A stretch of 64,000 nucleotides of DNA from Phocaeicola sartorii JCM 17136 = DSM 21941 (GTDB lineage: Bacteria > Bacteroidota > Bacteroidia > Bacteroidales > Bacteroidaceae). Where the stretch lies: the NCBI RefSeq assembly GCF_000614185.1, contig NZ_BAKM01000008.1, forward strand, positions 62,001 to 126,000, written 5' to 3'. How positions within the stretch are numbered: the first letter of the stretch is position 1; each line of letters opens with the position of its first letter. Shown here piece by piece: positions 1 through 8,346 of this stretch. The position numbers were made by a program, and so were the translations under genes. A model generated the notes under the pieces. That model made no database searches, was not told the origin of the DNA, and worked only from the letters and a program-made list of their open reading frames with translations.

Positions 1-2
1 CC

Positions 3-287
3 CGTTTTCCCCGATTAAGCACGGAAACGGTGGATAACAATACGCAGTACAACAGCTCCGTGTGGATGGCCGACCGCTCATTCCTAAAGTTGCGCAATTG
101 CGAGGTATATTACAAACTGCCTTCCACGTGGCTGGATAAAATCAGAATGAAGCAGGCTAAAGTCTATGTCAGAGGTGTGGATTTGTTTAGTATAGACAAC
201 ATTGACCTGACCGACCCTGAATCCATGGGCAATGGTGTGTGGCCAGCCACACGTTCTATTCATGTGGGTTTGTCTGTAGGCATCTAA
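3..287 (+). CDS. SusC-family TonB-dependent outer-membrane transporter, C-terminal end only
   Basis: The last 94 codons of a SusC/RagA beta-barrel receptor that begins upstream of the window. The frame is open from base 3. It contains the usual C-terminal pattern of the family: a segment like WMADRSFLKLRNCEVYYKLP, a strand with VRGVDLFSIDNIDLTDPES, and an aromatic/Gly-rich last strand ending GLSVGI. SusC proteins import oligosaccharides across the outer membrane using TonB energy, with a SusD lid. The SusD partner follows 41 bases downstream on the same strand, so this is the first visible gene of a polysaccharide utilisation locus that runs to about 6130. Confidence 0.9.
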   Translation, partial: RFPRLSTETVDNNTQYNSSVWMADRSFLKLRNCEVYYKLPSTWLDKIRMKQAKVYVRGVDLFSIDNIDLTDPESMGNGVWPATRSIHVGLSVGI

Positions 288-328
288 CAGCATTCTTTTA
301 ATATTGAACCATTAATTTGAAATAACTT

Positions 329-1993
329 ATGAATTTTAAGCATATATGTCTGTCCTTGGCTTGTATGGCAGTATTCTCTAGCTGCAGTGACAAAATGGAT
401 TACCATGAATTTACTAATTACGGCAAGGATTATGTGTTCAGTGATTTTGGACGTACAGCAGGATTTGTGAACAACATCTATTCATACCTAGAGCAGGACC
501 TTCCTAGCACCACTTCGCTTGCTTCGGCCTGCGATGAGGCTGAAATGGCAGTCTCTTGGTCTTCTGTATTAGACTATACCAACGGCAACTGGTCGGCTCT
601 TAATTCCAAATCACAGTGGAATCTTTACTCGGGTATCCGTGCAGCCAATTATTTCCTGCAAGAAGCTAAAGGTTTGGATTTCTATGACCTGCGCTTCACT
701 GAAGATTATCAGGCTCAGATGAACCGATTCAACCGTTATCAGTACGAAGTACGTCTGCTGCGTGCCTACTATTACTTTTGTCTGGTGCGAGCTTATGGGG
801 ATGTACCTTTCACTACAGAAGTGTTAACAGAGGAAGAAGCTAACTCCATCAGCCGTACACGAGCCGATGAGGTGTTCGACTTTATCATCAGTGAATGTGA
901 TGCCGTAGCTTATGAGCTCCCCGTATCTTACAAGGATTTGGAAGAGGATGCCGCTGGCGGTTCCAATCCGGAAACAGGCCGCGTGACTCGCGGTACAGCA
1001 TTGGCTTTAAAAGCCCGTGCTGCACTGTATCATGCCAGTAAATTGTTCAATGAGTCGGGAGACGAGGAATTATGGAAGAATGCCGCATTGGCCAGTTTGA
1101 ACGTTATAGATTACTGTGACGAGAATGGCATCAGTCTGGGAGCATATACCGATCTTTGGGGGACTGATAACTACAAGGCTTCTGAAGTAATCTTTGCTCG
1201 TAGGGTGGGCGATACGGCTACGCCCGAGTATGACAATTTCCCCATTGGCATGGAAAATGCCCGTTCAGGCAATTGTCCCACACAGACTCTGGTTGATGCC
1301 TATGAAATGCAGGACGGCGGTGAACCCAGTATTACTGCCCCCTATGCAGGGCGTGATCCTCGCTTTAAAATGACGATAGCCTGCAATGGCGACAAGTGGC
1401 CCGACAGCAACCCCGAGCCGTTGGAAACCTATGTGGGCGGCAAGAATGGTGCGCCTATCTCTTATGCTACTCCTACAGGTTATTATCTGAAGAAGTACTT
1501 GGACGGAAGCATTGACATCAGTGCCGGCAACAGCACAGGCGGCAAGCGTCATAGTTGGATAGCATTCCGTTTAGGCGAATTTCTACTGAACTATGCTGAG
1601 GCTACCTTCCGGTATTTGGGTTCGGCGGATGGTATATGTGACATTCTGCCTATGTCTGCCCGTGAAGCGGTAAACAAGGTGCGTGCCCGTGGAGGTGTGG
1701 ATATGCCGGGATTTTCTGAAGGTATGAGCAACGGTGACTTCTGGAATCGTTATAAGCGTGAACGTATGGTAGAACTGGCTTTCGAAGGTCATCGTTTTTG
1801 GGATGTACGCCGTTGGAAGGAAGGCGGATTTACTGGCATTACTCGGATGCGGATTAACAAGATTTCGGAGGATCGTTTCTCCTATAACCGAATGGAGAAG
1901 GCGCTGGTTTGGAATGACAAAATGTATTTCTTCCCAATTCCCGATGCCGAAATACGCAAAAATGGTAATCTGAAGCAGAATCCGGGTTGGTAA
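329..1993 (+). CDS. SusD/RagB family outer-membrane lipoprotein
   Basis: 554 aa. The N-terminus is a lipoprotein signal with the lipobox ending FSSC at about residue 19. SusD proteins are surface lipoproteins of TPR-like helices that bind glycan and cap the SusC channel. Family landmarks are visible: the helix region LRAYYYFCLVRAYGDVPFTT near residue 150, the KARAALYHASKLF helix, and the C-terminal RMVELAFEGHRFWDVRRWK followed by FFPIPDAEIRKNGNLKQNPGW. Length is normal for the family. It pairs with the SusC whose end opens the window and sits in one operon with the lipoproteins and hydrolases downstream. Confidence 0.95.
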   Translation: MNFKHICLSLACMAVFSSCSDKMDYHEFTNYGKDYVFSDFGRTAGFVNNIYSYLEQDLPSTTSLASACDEAEMAVSWSSVLDYTNGNWSALNSKSQWNLYSGIRAANYFLQEAKGLDFYDLRFTEDYQAQMNRFNRYQYEVRLLRAYYYFCLVRAYGDVPFTTEVLTEEEANSISRTRADEVFDFIISECDAVAYELPVSYKDLEEDAAGGSNPETGRVTRGTALALKARAALYHASKLFNESGDEELWKNAALASLNVIDYCDENGISLGAYTDLWGTDNYKASEVIFARRVGDTATPEYDNFPIGMENARSGNCPTQTLVDAYEMQDGGEPSITAPYAGRDPRFKMTIACNGDKWPDSNPEPLETYVGGKNGAPISYATPTGYYLKKYLDGSIDISAGNSTGGKRHSWIAFRLGEFLLNYAEATFRYLGSADGICDILPMSAREAVNKVRARGGVDMPGFSEGMSNGDFWNRYKRERMVELAFEGHRFWDVRRWKEGGFTGITRMRINKISEDRFSYNRMEKALVWNDKMYFFPIPDAEIRKNGNLKQNPGW

Positions 1994-2028
1994 ATGAAAC
2001 AATAGTTAAACCGATAAAAAAGAAAATT

Positions 2029-2925
2029 ATGAGATATTGTTTGAAATATATGTTTGCCGCAGCTTGCCTTTCCTTGGGACTGGCAGCTTGCGACAGCCAG
2101 TTGGAAACTTTCGAAATGGTGGATGCAGCGACAGGGGCACCCGAAGCGTTTGATGTTTCTACAGTGAATGCAGAATCGTTGCCCGGCAGCATCAAGCTGA
2201 CTTGGACAAATGCGCAATCTGACTTTGCCTATATGCAAATTCGTTATCAAGACCCACTACAAAAAGAGGAGATATGCAAAATTGTGTCTGAAAAAACTTC
2301 AGAATTATTGATAGAAGACACACGGGCACGTTTCGGTGACTATACTTTCCGATTCCAGACATTCAATGCCCGTCATGAAGGTAGCGGTGTGACGGAAATG
2401 ACAGCCAAATCAGGTCCGGCTCCGGCTGTACTAACCGAAAAGAAGCGTATTAAGGTGGCTCTTGCCAATGAGCAACTGAGTACCGACAATCAGGAACCTA
2501 CGGAGGGAGAGATAGCCAATTTGCTGGATGGAAATGTCGGCACTTTCTTCCATACCCGTTGGAGTTCACCGCAGAAGCCAATGCCTCAATACATTCAGGT
2601 CGATTTCAAGGAAGAGCACGAGATATTTTCCTTTAAGTACACTACGCGTGATTCGGGCAATCAGGACGGTTTCCCTACAGCAGCTCAGTTGCAAATCAGC
2701 AGCGATGGCGAAGAGTGGGAAACGGTAGCTTCTTTGTCCGGGCTTCCAGTTTCCAGTGCTACAGAGTATACGTCTGACTTTGTGAACCCCCAAAAACCTT
2801 TCAAGTATTTTCGCTTTCTGGTGACTTCCGCTTCAACAAACAGCAACTACTTCCATCTGTCGGAATTTTCGTTCTATGATGTGGAAGTAGAAGTATATGA
2901 CCCGGAAACAGTTCCTTTGGATTAA
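2029..2925 (+). CDS. surface lipoprotein with Fn3-like and F5/8 type C (CBM32-like) domains
   Basis: 298 aa when started at ATG 2029, which gives a clean lipoprotein signal (MRYCLKYMF... lipobox GLAAC). An upstream TTG in the same frame lacks this property. Roughly residues 35-135 look like a fibronectin-type or DUF4959-like domain. Residues about 150-290 look like an F5/8 type C carbohydrate-binding domain (LLDGNVGTFFHTRW, YIQVDF, KYFRFLVTSAS). Position after SusC/SusD suggests a surface glycan-binding protein that presents substrate to the pair. The exact Pfam names of the N-terminal part are uncertain. Confidence 0.75.
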   Translation: MRYCLKYMFAAACLSLGLAACDSQLETFEMVDAATGAPEAFDVSTVNAESLPGSIKLTWTNAQSDFAYMQIRYQDPLQKEEICKIVSEKTSELLIEDTRARFGDYTFRFQTFNARHEGSGVTEMTAKSGPAPAVLTEKKRIKVALANEQLSTDNQEPTEGEIANLLDGNVGTFFHTRWSSPQKPMPQYIQVDFKEEHEIFSFKYTTRDSGNQDGFPTAAQLQISSDGEEWETVASLSGLPVSSATEYTSDFVNPQKPFKYFRFLVTSASTNSNYFHLSEFSFYDVEVEVYDPETVPLD

Positions 2926-2943
2926 CATTTAATAAACAAAAAC

Positions 2944-3572
2944 ATGAAACGTAATATAAAATGGATATCTGTGCTGGTTGCCACAGCTCTTTTCTTTGGT
3001 TTTACCGGCTGCGACAACGATATTTAGACTTGAAATATAAAGGTGACATTGACTTCAACCAGTTGGTACTCAAGCAGGCACGCAACGTATGGAATGGTGC
3101 GGAATGCAATACAACGTATGAATTTAAATTCGATGAGGAAAAACCAGTCAAGAATAAGGAGTGCAAGCTGAACCTGGCACTTTATCAAGACAGGGTTTCC
3201 GCACAAGATGTAACAGTAGATCTGACAGTGAACAAGGACTCTCTGCAAACAGCTATTGCCCGTGCCGATGAAGGAGGGCTGTATACCAAATATGCTGACG
3301 TGGAACTTCTGCCTGAAGAATACTATACGTTACAGAACGGAAAACTGAAGTTGACGGCCAACAGCAAGTTGTCGGATGACGTGTCTCTGACCTTGTATGC
3401 CCCCATGCTGATAGAACATATACAGAATGAGGTGAAAGCTGATAAGACTTATGTTTTGCCATTGACTATCTCGAATGCTACGGCGTATGCCATTAACGAA
3501 AAGGTACACACCTGGATGTGCTTTGTCAAAGTGGCGTATGTGGAGAAGAAAGAACAGAAATCTGCTGAATAA
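2944..3572 (+). CDS. DUF1735-type lipoprotein of the PUL (frameshifted in this sequence)
   Basis: Translation from ATG 2944 gives a lipoprotein signal (MKRNIKWISVLVATALFFGF then TGC) but meets TAG at 3024-3026. The rest of the protein continues in another frame (DLKYKGDIDFNQLVLKQARN... to the stop at 3572). Restoring one T to the TTT at 3023-3025 joins the two into about 209 aa. The beta-rich body with VTVDLTVNKDSL and LTLYAP resembles DUF1735 domains, which occur in PUL surface lipoproteins that bind glycans. The domain name is by resemblance only. I judge the break to be a homopolymer error. Confidence 0.6.
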
Positions 3573-3585
3573 GACTATTTATACC

Positions 3586-4705
3586 ATGAACAGAAAATAT
3601 ATATTGGCAGTCATGTTTATGATGGTTACAGCACTCTCATTGCCTGTTTCCGCACAAGACCAATGGAAGGATACGGATGGCAATTACATCAATGCACATG
3701 GTGGATGTGTACTGCAGCATGAAGGTACTTACTACTGGTTTGGGGAGCATCGACCGGCTGAGGGATTTTCTACTCAGGCAGGAGTAAACTGCTACGCTTC
3801 TGCCAATCTGAAGGAATGGAAGCATCTGGGCATTGCCTTGCAAGTGTCGGAAGAAGCAGGATCGGACATAGAACGAGGCTGTATTATGGAACGTCCCAAA
3901 GTAATCTATAATAGCAAAACTCGTAAGTTTGTCATGTGGTTTCATTTGGAACTGAAAGGACAAGGTTACGGTCCCGCACGTACTGCAGTAGCTGTGAGCG
4001 AACGTCCCGAAGGTCCATACCATTTTATACGTTCGGGCAGAGTGAATCCGGGAAAATGGCCGCTAAACTTGCCAAAGGACGCCCGAAAGAAGAACTGGGA
4101 GGACAAGAAATACCAAGAATGGTGGACTCCGGACTGGCACAATGCGGTGGAGCAGGGTATGCTGATACAGCGTGATAGAAAAGGCGGACAGATGTCAAGA
4201 GACATGACACTCTTTGTGGACGATGACGGCAATGCCTATCACATCTATTCTTCCGAGGAAAACCTTACCCTTCATATTGCAGAGTTGTCAGCTGATACTT
4301 ATCGCACAGTGGACGGTATATCTGTATCTTTCCGGGTGGACACAATGAGGCACCGGCTCTATTCAAGAAGGGGGAGACCTATTGGATGATTACTTCGGGT
4401 TGCACCGGCTGGAATCCCAATGCGGCACGTATGTTTTCGGCACCCTCCATTTGGGGACCATGGGAGCAGCATCCCAACCCTTGTCGTGGCGAAGGAGCCG
4501 AAAAGACATTCGGTGGACAAAGCACCTATGTGCTGGAACTGCCCGGAGAACACTTCATCTTTATGGCTGATATATGGAAGCCGGCCAGTCTGATGTATTC
4601 AGGTTATCTATGGCTGCCTATACGTTTTGATGAAGCCGGCCTGCCGGTGTTGGAACAGGACAGGCGATGTACGAAGTGTGTAAACGGGACTTGTCCAAAA
4701 AATAA
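3586..4705 (+). CDS. glycoside hydrolase family 43-like enzyme (two frameshifts in this sequence)
   Basis: A secreted five-bladed-propeller hydrolase of about 373 aa after repair. ATG 3586 gives a Sec signal ending VSAQ. The N-terminus NAHGGCVLQHEGTYYWFGEH is typical of the GH43 branch annotated as galactan-1,3-beta-galactosidase-like in Bacteroides. GGHNEAPALFKKGETYWMIT and SGCTGWNPN follow in the shifted frame. Break 1 is near 4315-4316 (GG, one G missing). Break 2 is near 4663-4664 (GG, one G missing), after which the frame ends LSKK at 4705. Substrate could be a beta-galactan or arabinogalactan side chain, but GH43 specificities vary. It sits between the DUF1735 lipoprotein and a GH29 fucosidase. 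Confidence 0.7.
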
Positions 4706-4767
4706 ACAATGGATGATATTCCGTTAGTCAATAATTCAAAGTAGAAATCTAAAATAAAAAACAATTA

Positions 4768-6130
4768 ATGATGATGATTTGTATAAAAAAAAGTTTTTGC
4801 ATTTATTCTGTTGGGCTGTCTTTTCTCCTTGATCTCTTGTGAAAGTCAGGAGAAAGATAAAGAGGCAGTGGTTGACTTCTTGGACCTCCGTTTCGGAATG
4901 TTTATCCATTATAACATGGGTACCTATCATCAAGAGCAATGGGCCTACCCTTTTCATGACCCCAAATCTTTCAAACCCACTCAGATAGACTGTGCACAAT
5001 GGGCGGCGGCAGCAAAGTCGGCAGGAATGAAATATGCTGTATTTACTACCAAACATCATGACGGTTTCAGCCTGTGGAATACCAGTGTTTCGGGATACGA
5101 TATAGCAAGTTCGGACTATAAAGAAGACATCGTCCGCAAATATGTGGATGCCTTCCGGGCGGAAGGCCTGAAGGTAGGTCTCTATTATTCTGTGATGGAC
5201 TGGCATCATGGCATAGACAGGGGAAATATCAATTCAGAAAATATTAACTTTATGAAGAAGCAACTGACGGAACTTCTGACAAACTATGGTGAGATTATCT
5301 GCATTGTTATTGATGGTTGGGGGTCAAAATGGGGAGGCCCTTCGTTTGAAGAACTGCCTTATGCTACGTTGGCAGACCACATTCATTCTATTCAGCCTAA
5401 TTGTCTGGTAATCAACCATAGCTGCAATACTTCTTTGGATCAGACACAAATTGTACAATATGAAGCAACACACGGACAGCATTGTCCATTTGATAATGTA
5501 ATTCCTTCTCAGCAAGGCCCTACACTTCAAAGAACTTGGTTCTGGGAGCCAGGATATGAAAACGACTCACTGAAATCTGTGAATGACGTTATTAAGGAAC
5601 TGAATTTCGTGAACAAGCGTTATACTAATTATCTGCTCAATGTTGCACCCAATGACAAAGGACTGTTGGATGATAATGTTATCCGCCGCCTGAAAGAAAT
5701 AGGTGAAGTGGTAAAATTACCGACAGAGAAGATAACAGAACTCCCTCCGTTTCAGCATGTTCACGCACAGGTAACCGTAAAGGCTTCAAGTGAGGAAAGC
5801 GAAACCTTTAAAGCTTCTAATGTAATTGATGCTAATCTGTTTACCAGATGGAAATTTGCTGAAACAGATTCTGAAAGATGGATTGAATTGGATTTCGGAA
5901 AGCCGGAAACCTTTAATAAGGTAGTATGTGGAGAGTTGTATCAAGACGTTAAGTCATTTAAAATTGAAGCGTTGATTAATGGTAAATGGCTTGAACTGGC
6001 CAAGAATGAATGCATGGGCATAAACTTTCATGCCTCTTTTCCTGATGTGACGGCTCAAAAGTATAGACTGACAGTTGTAGATTATAAGAATGTACCTGTA
6101 TTGGCTGAGGTGACTTTTGTAAGGTATTAA
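4768..6130 (+). CDS. GH29 alpha-L-fucosidase with C-terminal F5/8 type C domain (start frameshifted)
   Basis: Hydrolyses terminal alpha-linked L-fucose. The catalytic domain (about residues 40-320) shows RFGMFIHYNMGTYHQEQWA, KYAVFTTKHHDGFSLWNT, GLYYSVMDWHH and IVIDGWGSKW, where the Asp is in the usual nucleophile position. The last ~135 residues form a discoidin-like domain (NVIDANLFTRWKF, WIELDFGKPETFNKV). The lipoprotein signal (KVFAFILLGCLFSLISC) reads out of frame from ATG 4768-4776. The junction is the run of eight A at 4785-4792, so one extra or two missing A would restore about 453 aa. It is the last gene of the first glycan locus. Confidence 0.85.
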
Positions 6131-6165
6131 GCCCAAAAATCACTGAATCTTTACTGAGGTTCATC

Positions 6166-6213
6166 TGAATGCGTTTGACAGACATTGGATTTAGGGATCG
6201 TCAAACGCATTCA
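6166..6213. other. perfect 14-bp inverted repeat after the fucosidase gene
   Basis: Arms at 6166-6179 (TGAATGCGTTTGAC) and 6200-6213 are exact reverse complements separated by 20 nt. There is no T-run after it, so it is not a classical terminator. It could protect the 3' end of the PUL transcript or be a protein site. A proper terminator hairpin lies 40 nt further on. Confidence 0.6.
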
Positions 6214-6252
6214 AAAGTTACCAATTTGGGGTATTCTGTTTTGCAGCAAAAG

Positions 6253-6288
6253 AAAAACCCTCGAAATTGTCCGATTTCGAGGGTTTTT
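6253..6288. terminator. bidirectional Rho-independent terminator
   Basis: A perfect 15-bp stem (6253-6267 with 6274-6288) and 6-nt loop. The stem begins with A5 and ends with T5, so it works on both strands. It separates the fucosidase operon (+) from tRNA-Leu (-). Confidence 0.85.
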
Positions 6289-6311
6289 GTCTGTTTCTAT
6301 ATGGAATGTTG

Positions 6312-6393
6312 TGCGCGTGATAGGACTCGAACCTACACGTCTCACGACACCAGATCCTAAGTCTGGCGCGGCTACCAATTACGCCACACGCGC
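6312..6393 (-). tRNA. tRNA-Leu (anticodon UAG)
   Basis: Read on the minus strand, an 82-nt cloverleaf with acceptor stem GCGCGTG / CACGCGC and discriminator A at 6312. The anticodon stem is CCAGA/TCTGG with loop CTTAGGA, giving anticodon UAG (reads CUA and other CUN leucine codons). The T arm contains GGTTCGAGTCC and there is a long variable arm (GTCGTGAGACG), as expected for a leucine tRNA. CCA is not encoded. A bidirectional terminator lies just downstream at 6253-6288. Confidence 0.93.
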
Positions 6394-6460
6394 AACATTG
6401 CTTTGGTAAGCGGGTGCAAAGATAAGGAATATTTCTTAAGTACCAAAGAATTTCAGAAAA

Positions 6461-7489
6461 TTATTCCTTGTGGTTATGTAAATACTCACGTGCAGTCTCG
6501 ATAATCGTATCCACATTGCGTTGCATATCCTCTGAAGTCATATTGACTTTGATGTCCGGATCTATACCGAATTCCAGATGCTCCATATCCGCATCGTACA
6601 TCGGACTGGCCGAGAAGCGGACAGACCAGCCGTTAGGCAGTTCGGAGGAGAAGGGCAGACCGGAACCGCCACCTGTTTTGTCACCGATGATGGTTACTTT
6701 AGGTAGTATTTTCATTCTGTTCACAAAGTCATTGGTGGCGCTGAAAGAGCGGCGGTTTGTCAGTACTACCGCCTGTTTTTGCCAGCGTACGCGGTCTAGT
6801 GACGGTTCCAGCCAAACAGCTTTGGGGGTCGAGAAATCATTGTGTCCCGGGCCGGTTTTATGGGACATATAACCTACCAACACTTTTTCATTCGTGAAAC
6901 GTGCGGCTAATTTCTCGGCTGTGGTAAGATTACCACCCGAATTGTTCCGTACATCAATAATCAAACCGTCGCAGATAGCCAGTTTGTTTAGAATCTCGTC
7001 CAGATTTCCTTCGCCGATGCCCGATTGGAAACTACCACAGTAAATATAGGCTATGTTGTCTTCGAAAATCTGATATTTCATGCCCGAGGACAGCGCATAA
7101 TCCTTACCCAGATAGACACGTTGGATGCTGTCGCTGAAATTGGCCGGATAGCTGTCAAACCATTCACGATATTGGGAGTACTCCAGTTTGGAGGACAGAT
7201 TTACGTGTCCGTCACGCAATTCGTTCAGCATATCTGCCAGAACTTCGAATAGCTGTTCATTATTCATGCCTTTTGATATTCTCTGTTTGTACTGGCTGTA
7301 TATCTCATTCCAGTCCAGTCCGTATTCCTGCTTTTTATAGTCAAGGAAACAATACTGGCGGTCGATAGTCTGCCATAACGCTTCGAAGTTGCCTTCGGGA
7401 GAGTTGTCGTATTCGTCTTCCGTGATGCACGAAGTGCATAATACAACAGAGACTAGCAGACTGATAAAAAAATAACTATTTCTTTTCAT
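6461..7489 (-). CDS. S41-family peptidase lipoprotein (tail-specific protease-like)
   Basis: 342 aa. It has a lipoprotein signal (lipobox VVLCTSC near residue 20), then an N-terminal helical region and an S41 peptidase core. Core motifs seen are CDGLIIDVRNNSGGNLTTAE and RRSFSATNDF, whose serine after RRSF matches the family nucleophile region, and TIIGDKTGGGSG. There is no evident PDZ domain. It likely acts as a cell-envelope serine protease, substrate unknown. It lies 8 nt after the preceding beta-barrel gene and is the last gene of the parC operon. Confidence 0.85.
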   Translation of the reverse strand: MKRNSYFFISLLVSVVLCTSCITEDEYDNSPEGNFEALWQTIDRQYCFLDYKKQEYGLDWNEIYSQYKQRISKGMNNEQLFEVLADMLNELRDGHVNLSSKLEYSQYREWFDSYPANFSDSIQRVYLGKDYALSSGMKYQIFEDNIAYIYCGSFQSGIGEGNLDEILNKLAICDGLIIDVRNNSGGNLTTAEKLAARFTNEKVLVGYMSHKTGPGHNDFSTPKAVWLEPSLDRVRWQKQAVVLTNRRSFSATNDFVNRMKILPKVTIIGDKTGGGSGLPFSSELPNGWSVRFSASPMYDADMEHLEFGIDPDIKVNMTSEDMQRNVDTIIETAREYLHNHKE

Positions 7490-7497
7490 CCTTTATA

Positions 7498-8343
7498 TTA
7501 ATAAGGGCTGACCCGGCCGGGCATCGCCACTTTGTTCTTACCTTTTAATAAATAGAAGTTTTTCACGAAACCTATCATAAAGGCGTGTGACCATATATGG
7601 CTTTTCAGATTATTGACTTTCGCCTGCTGAATGTCACATAGATAGCCGAAACGCATATTGACCGACCGGATAGGAAAATCCAATGTGACCAGCTGACGCA
7701 AGGAAGGTTGGTTATGCAGGGAAGTGAACAATACATTCTTGCCGCCATTCTTTAAACTGAATATCTCATAATAAGATTGTCCGTATTCCGGGGAAAACAT
7801 AACCCCCATAACAGGCAAATTGGCTTGATAACGGGCTATCAGCGGATAGTTGCCGATATGGAACCGGTAGATGACCATGCCCGATGCCGCCAGATTGACA
7901 TACGCTTTGGCTTGGGCGGGATTATTGGAATTTCGCATGTTATAGATGAATCCGCCGTTCAAGTCCAGCATGGGACCCGCCAGTATCTTCAAGTTTTCTG
8001 TCAGTCGGAACTGGTAATGCAGCGCATAGTTCCAATTGACCATACCTGCCATTTCGTTACTTGTTTCCGCTTTATTCTCTGTCAGGGACAGATGGGCCTG
8101 GAACAGACTTTGAACAGATACGTTACCATTCATCAGTTTGGTCATACGCATACTTTCACGCAGGATACGGATCTCGGGTCCGGTATATTCCATCGGTGAA
8201 AGATAGGTGTCCAATATATTGGTAAAGCCGGCGCCGTAAAGAGTAGCCCTCATGACGTAGCGGTTTGCTTGTAAACTGTCTTCCTGCGCCTGCGAAAGCA
8301 AACTGAGAGGCAAGAACAGTAATAATAGGAGAATTTTCTTCAT
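7498..8343 (-). CDS. DUF3316-like outer-membrane beta-barrel protein
   Basis: 281 aa with a Sec signal peptide (MKKILLLLLFLPLSLLSQAQ). The remainder is rich in alternating aromatic/polar strands (LHYQFRLTENLKILAGPMLD, YRFHIGNYPLIARYQANLP) and ends with FVKNFYLLKGKNKVAMP. It resembles small Bacteroidales outer-membrane proteins annotated as DUF3316. I recognise no enzymatic motif. It lies 3 nt downstream of parC and 8 nt upstream of the S41 peptidase on the minus strand, so the three are probably co-transcribed. Function unknown. Confidence 0.65.
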   Translation of the reverse strand: MKKILLLLLFLPLSLLSQAQEDSLQANRYVMRATLYGAGFTNILDTYLSPMEYTGPEIRILRESMRMTKLMNGNVSVQSLFQAHLSLTENKAETSNEMAGMVNWNYALHYQFRLTENLKILAGPMLDLNGGFIYNMRNSNNPAQAKAYVNLAASGMVIYRFHIGNYPLIARYQANLPVMGVMFSPEYGQSYYEIFSLKNGGKNVLFTSLHNQPSLRQLVTLDFPIRSVNMRFGYLCDIQQAKVNNLKSHIWSHAFMIGFVKNFYLLKGKNKVAMPGRVSPY

Positions 8344-8346
8344 TCT

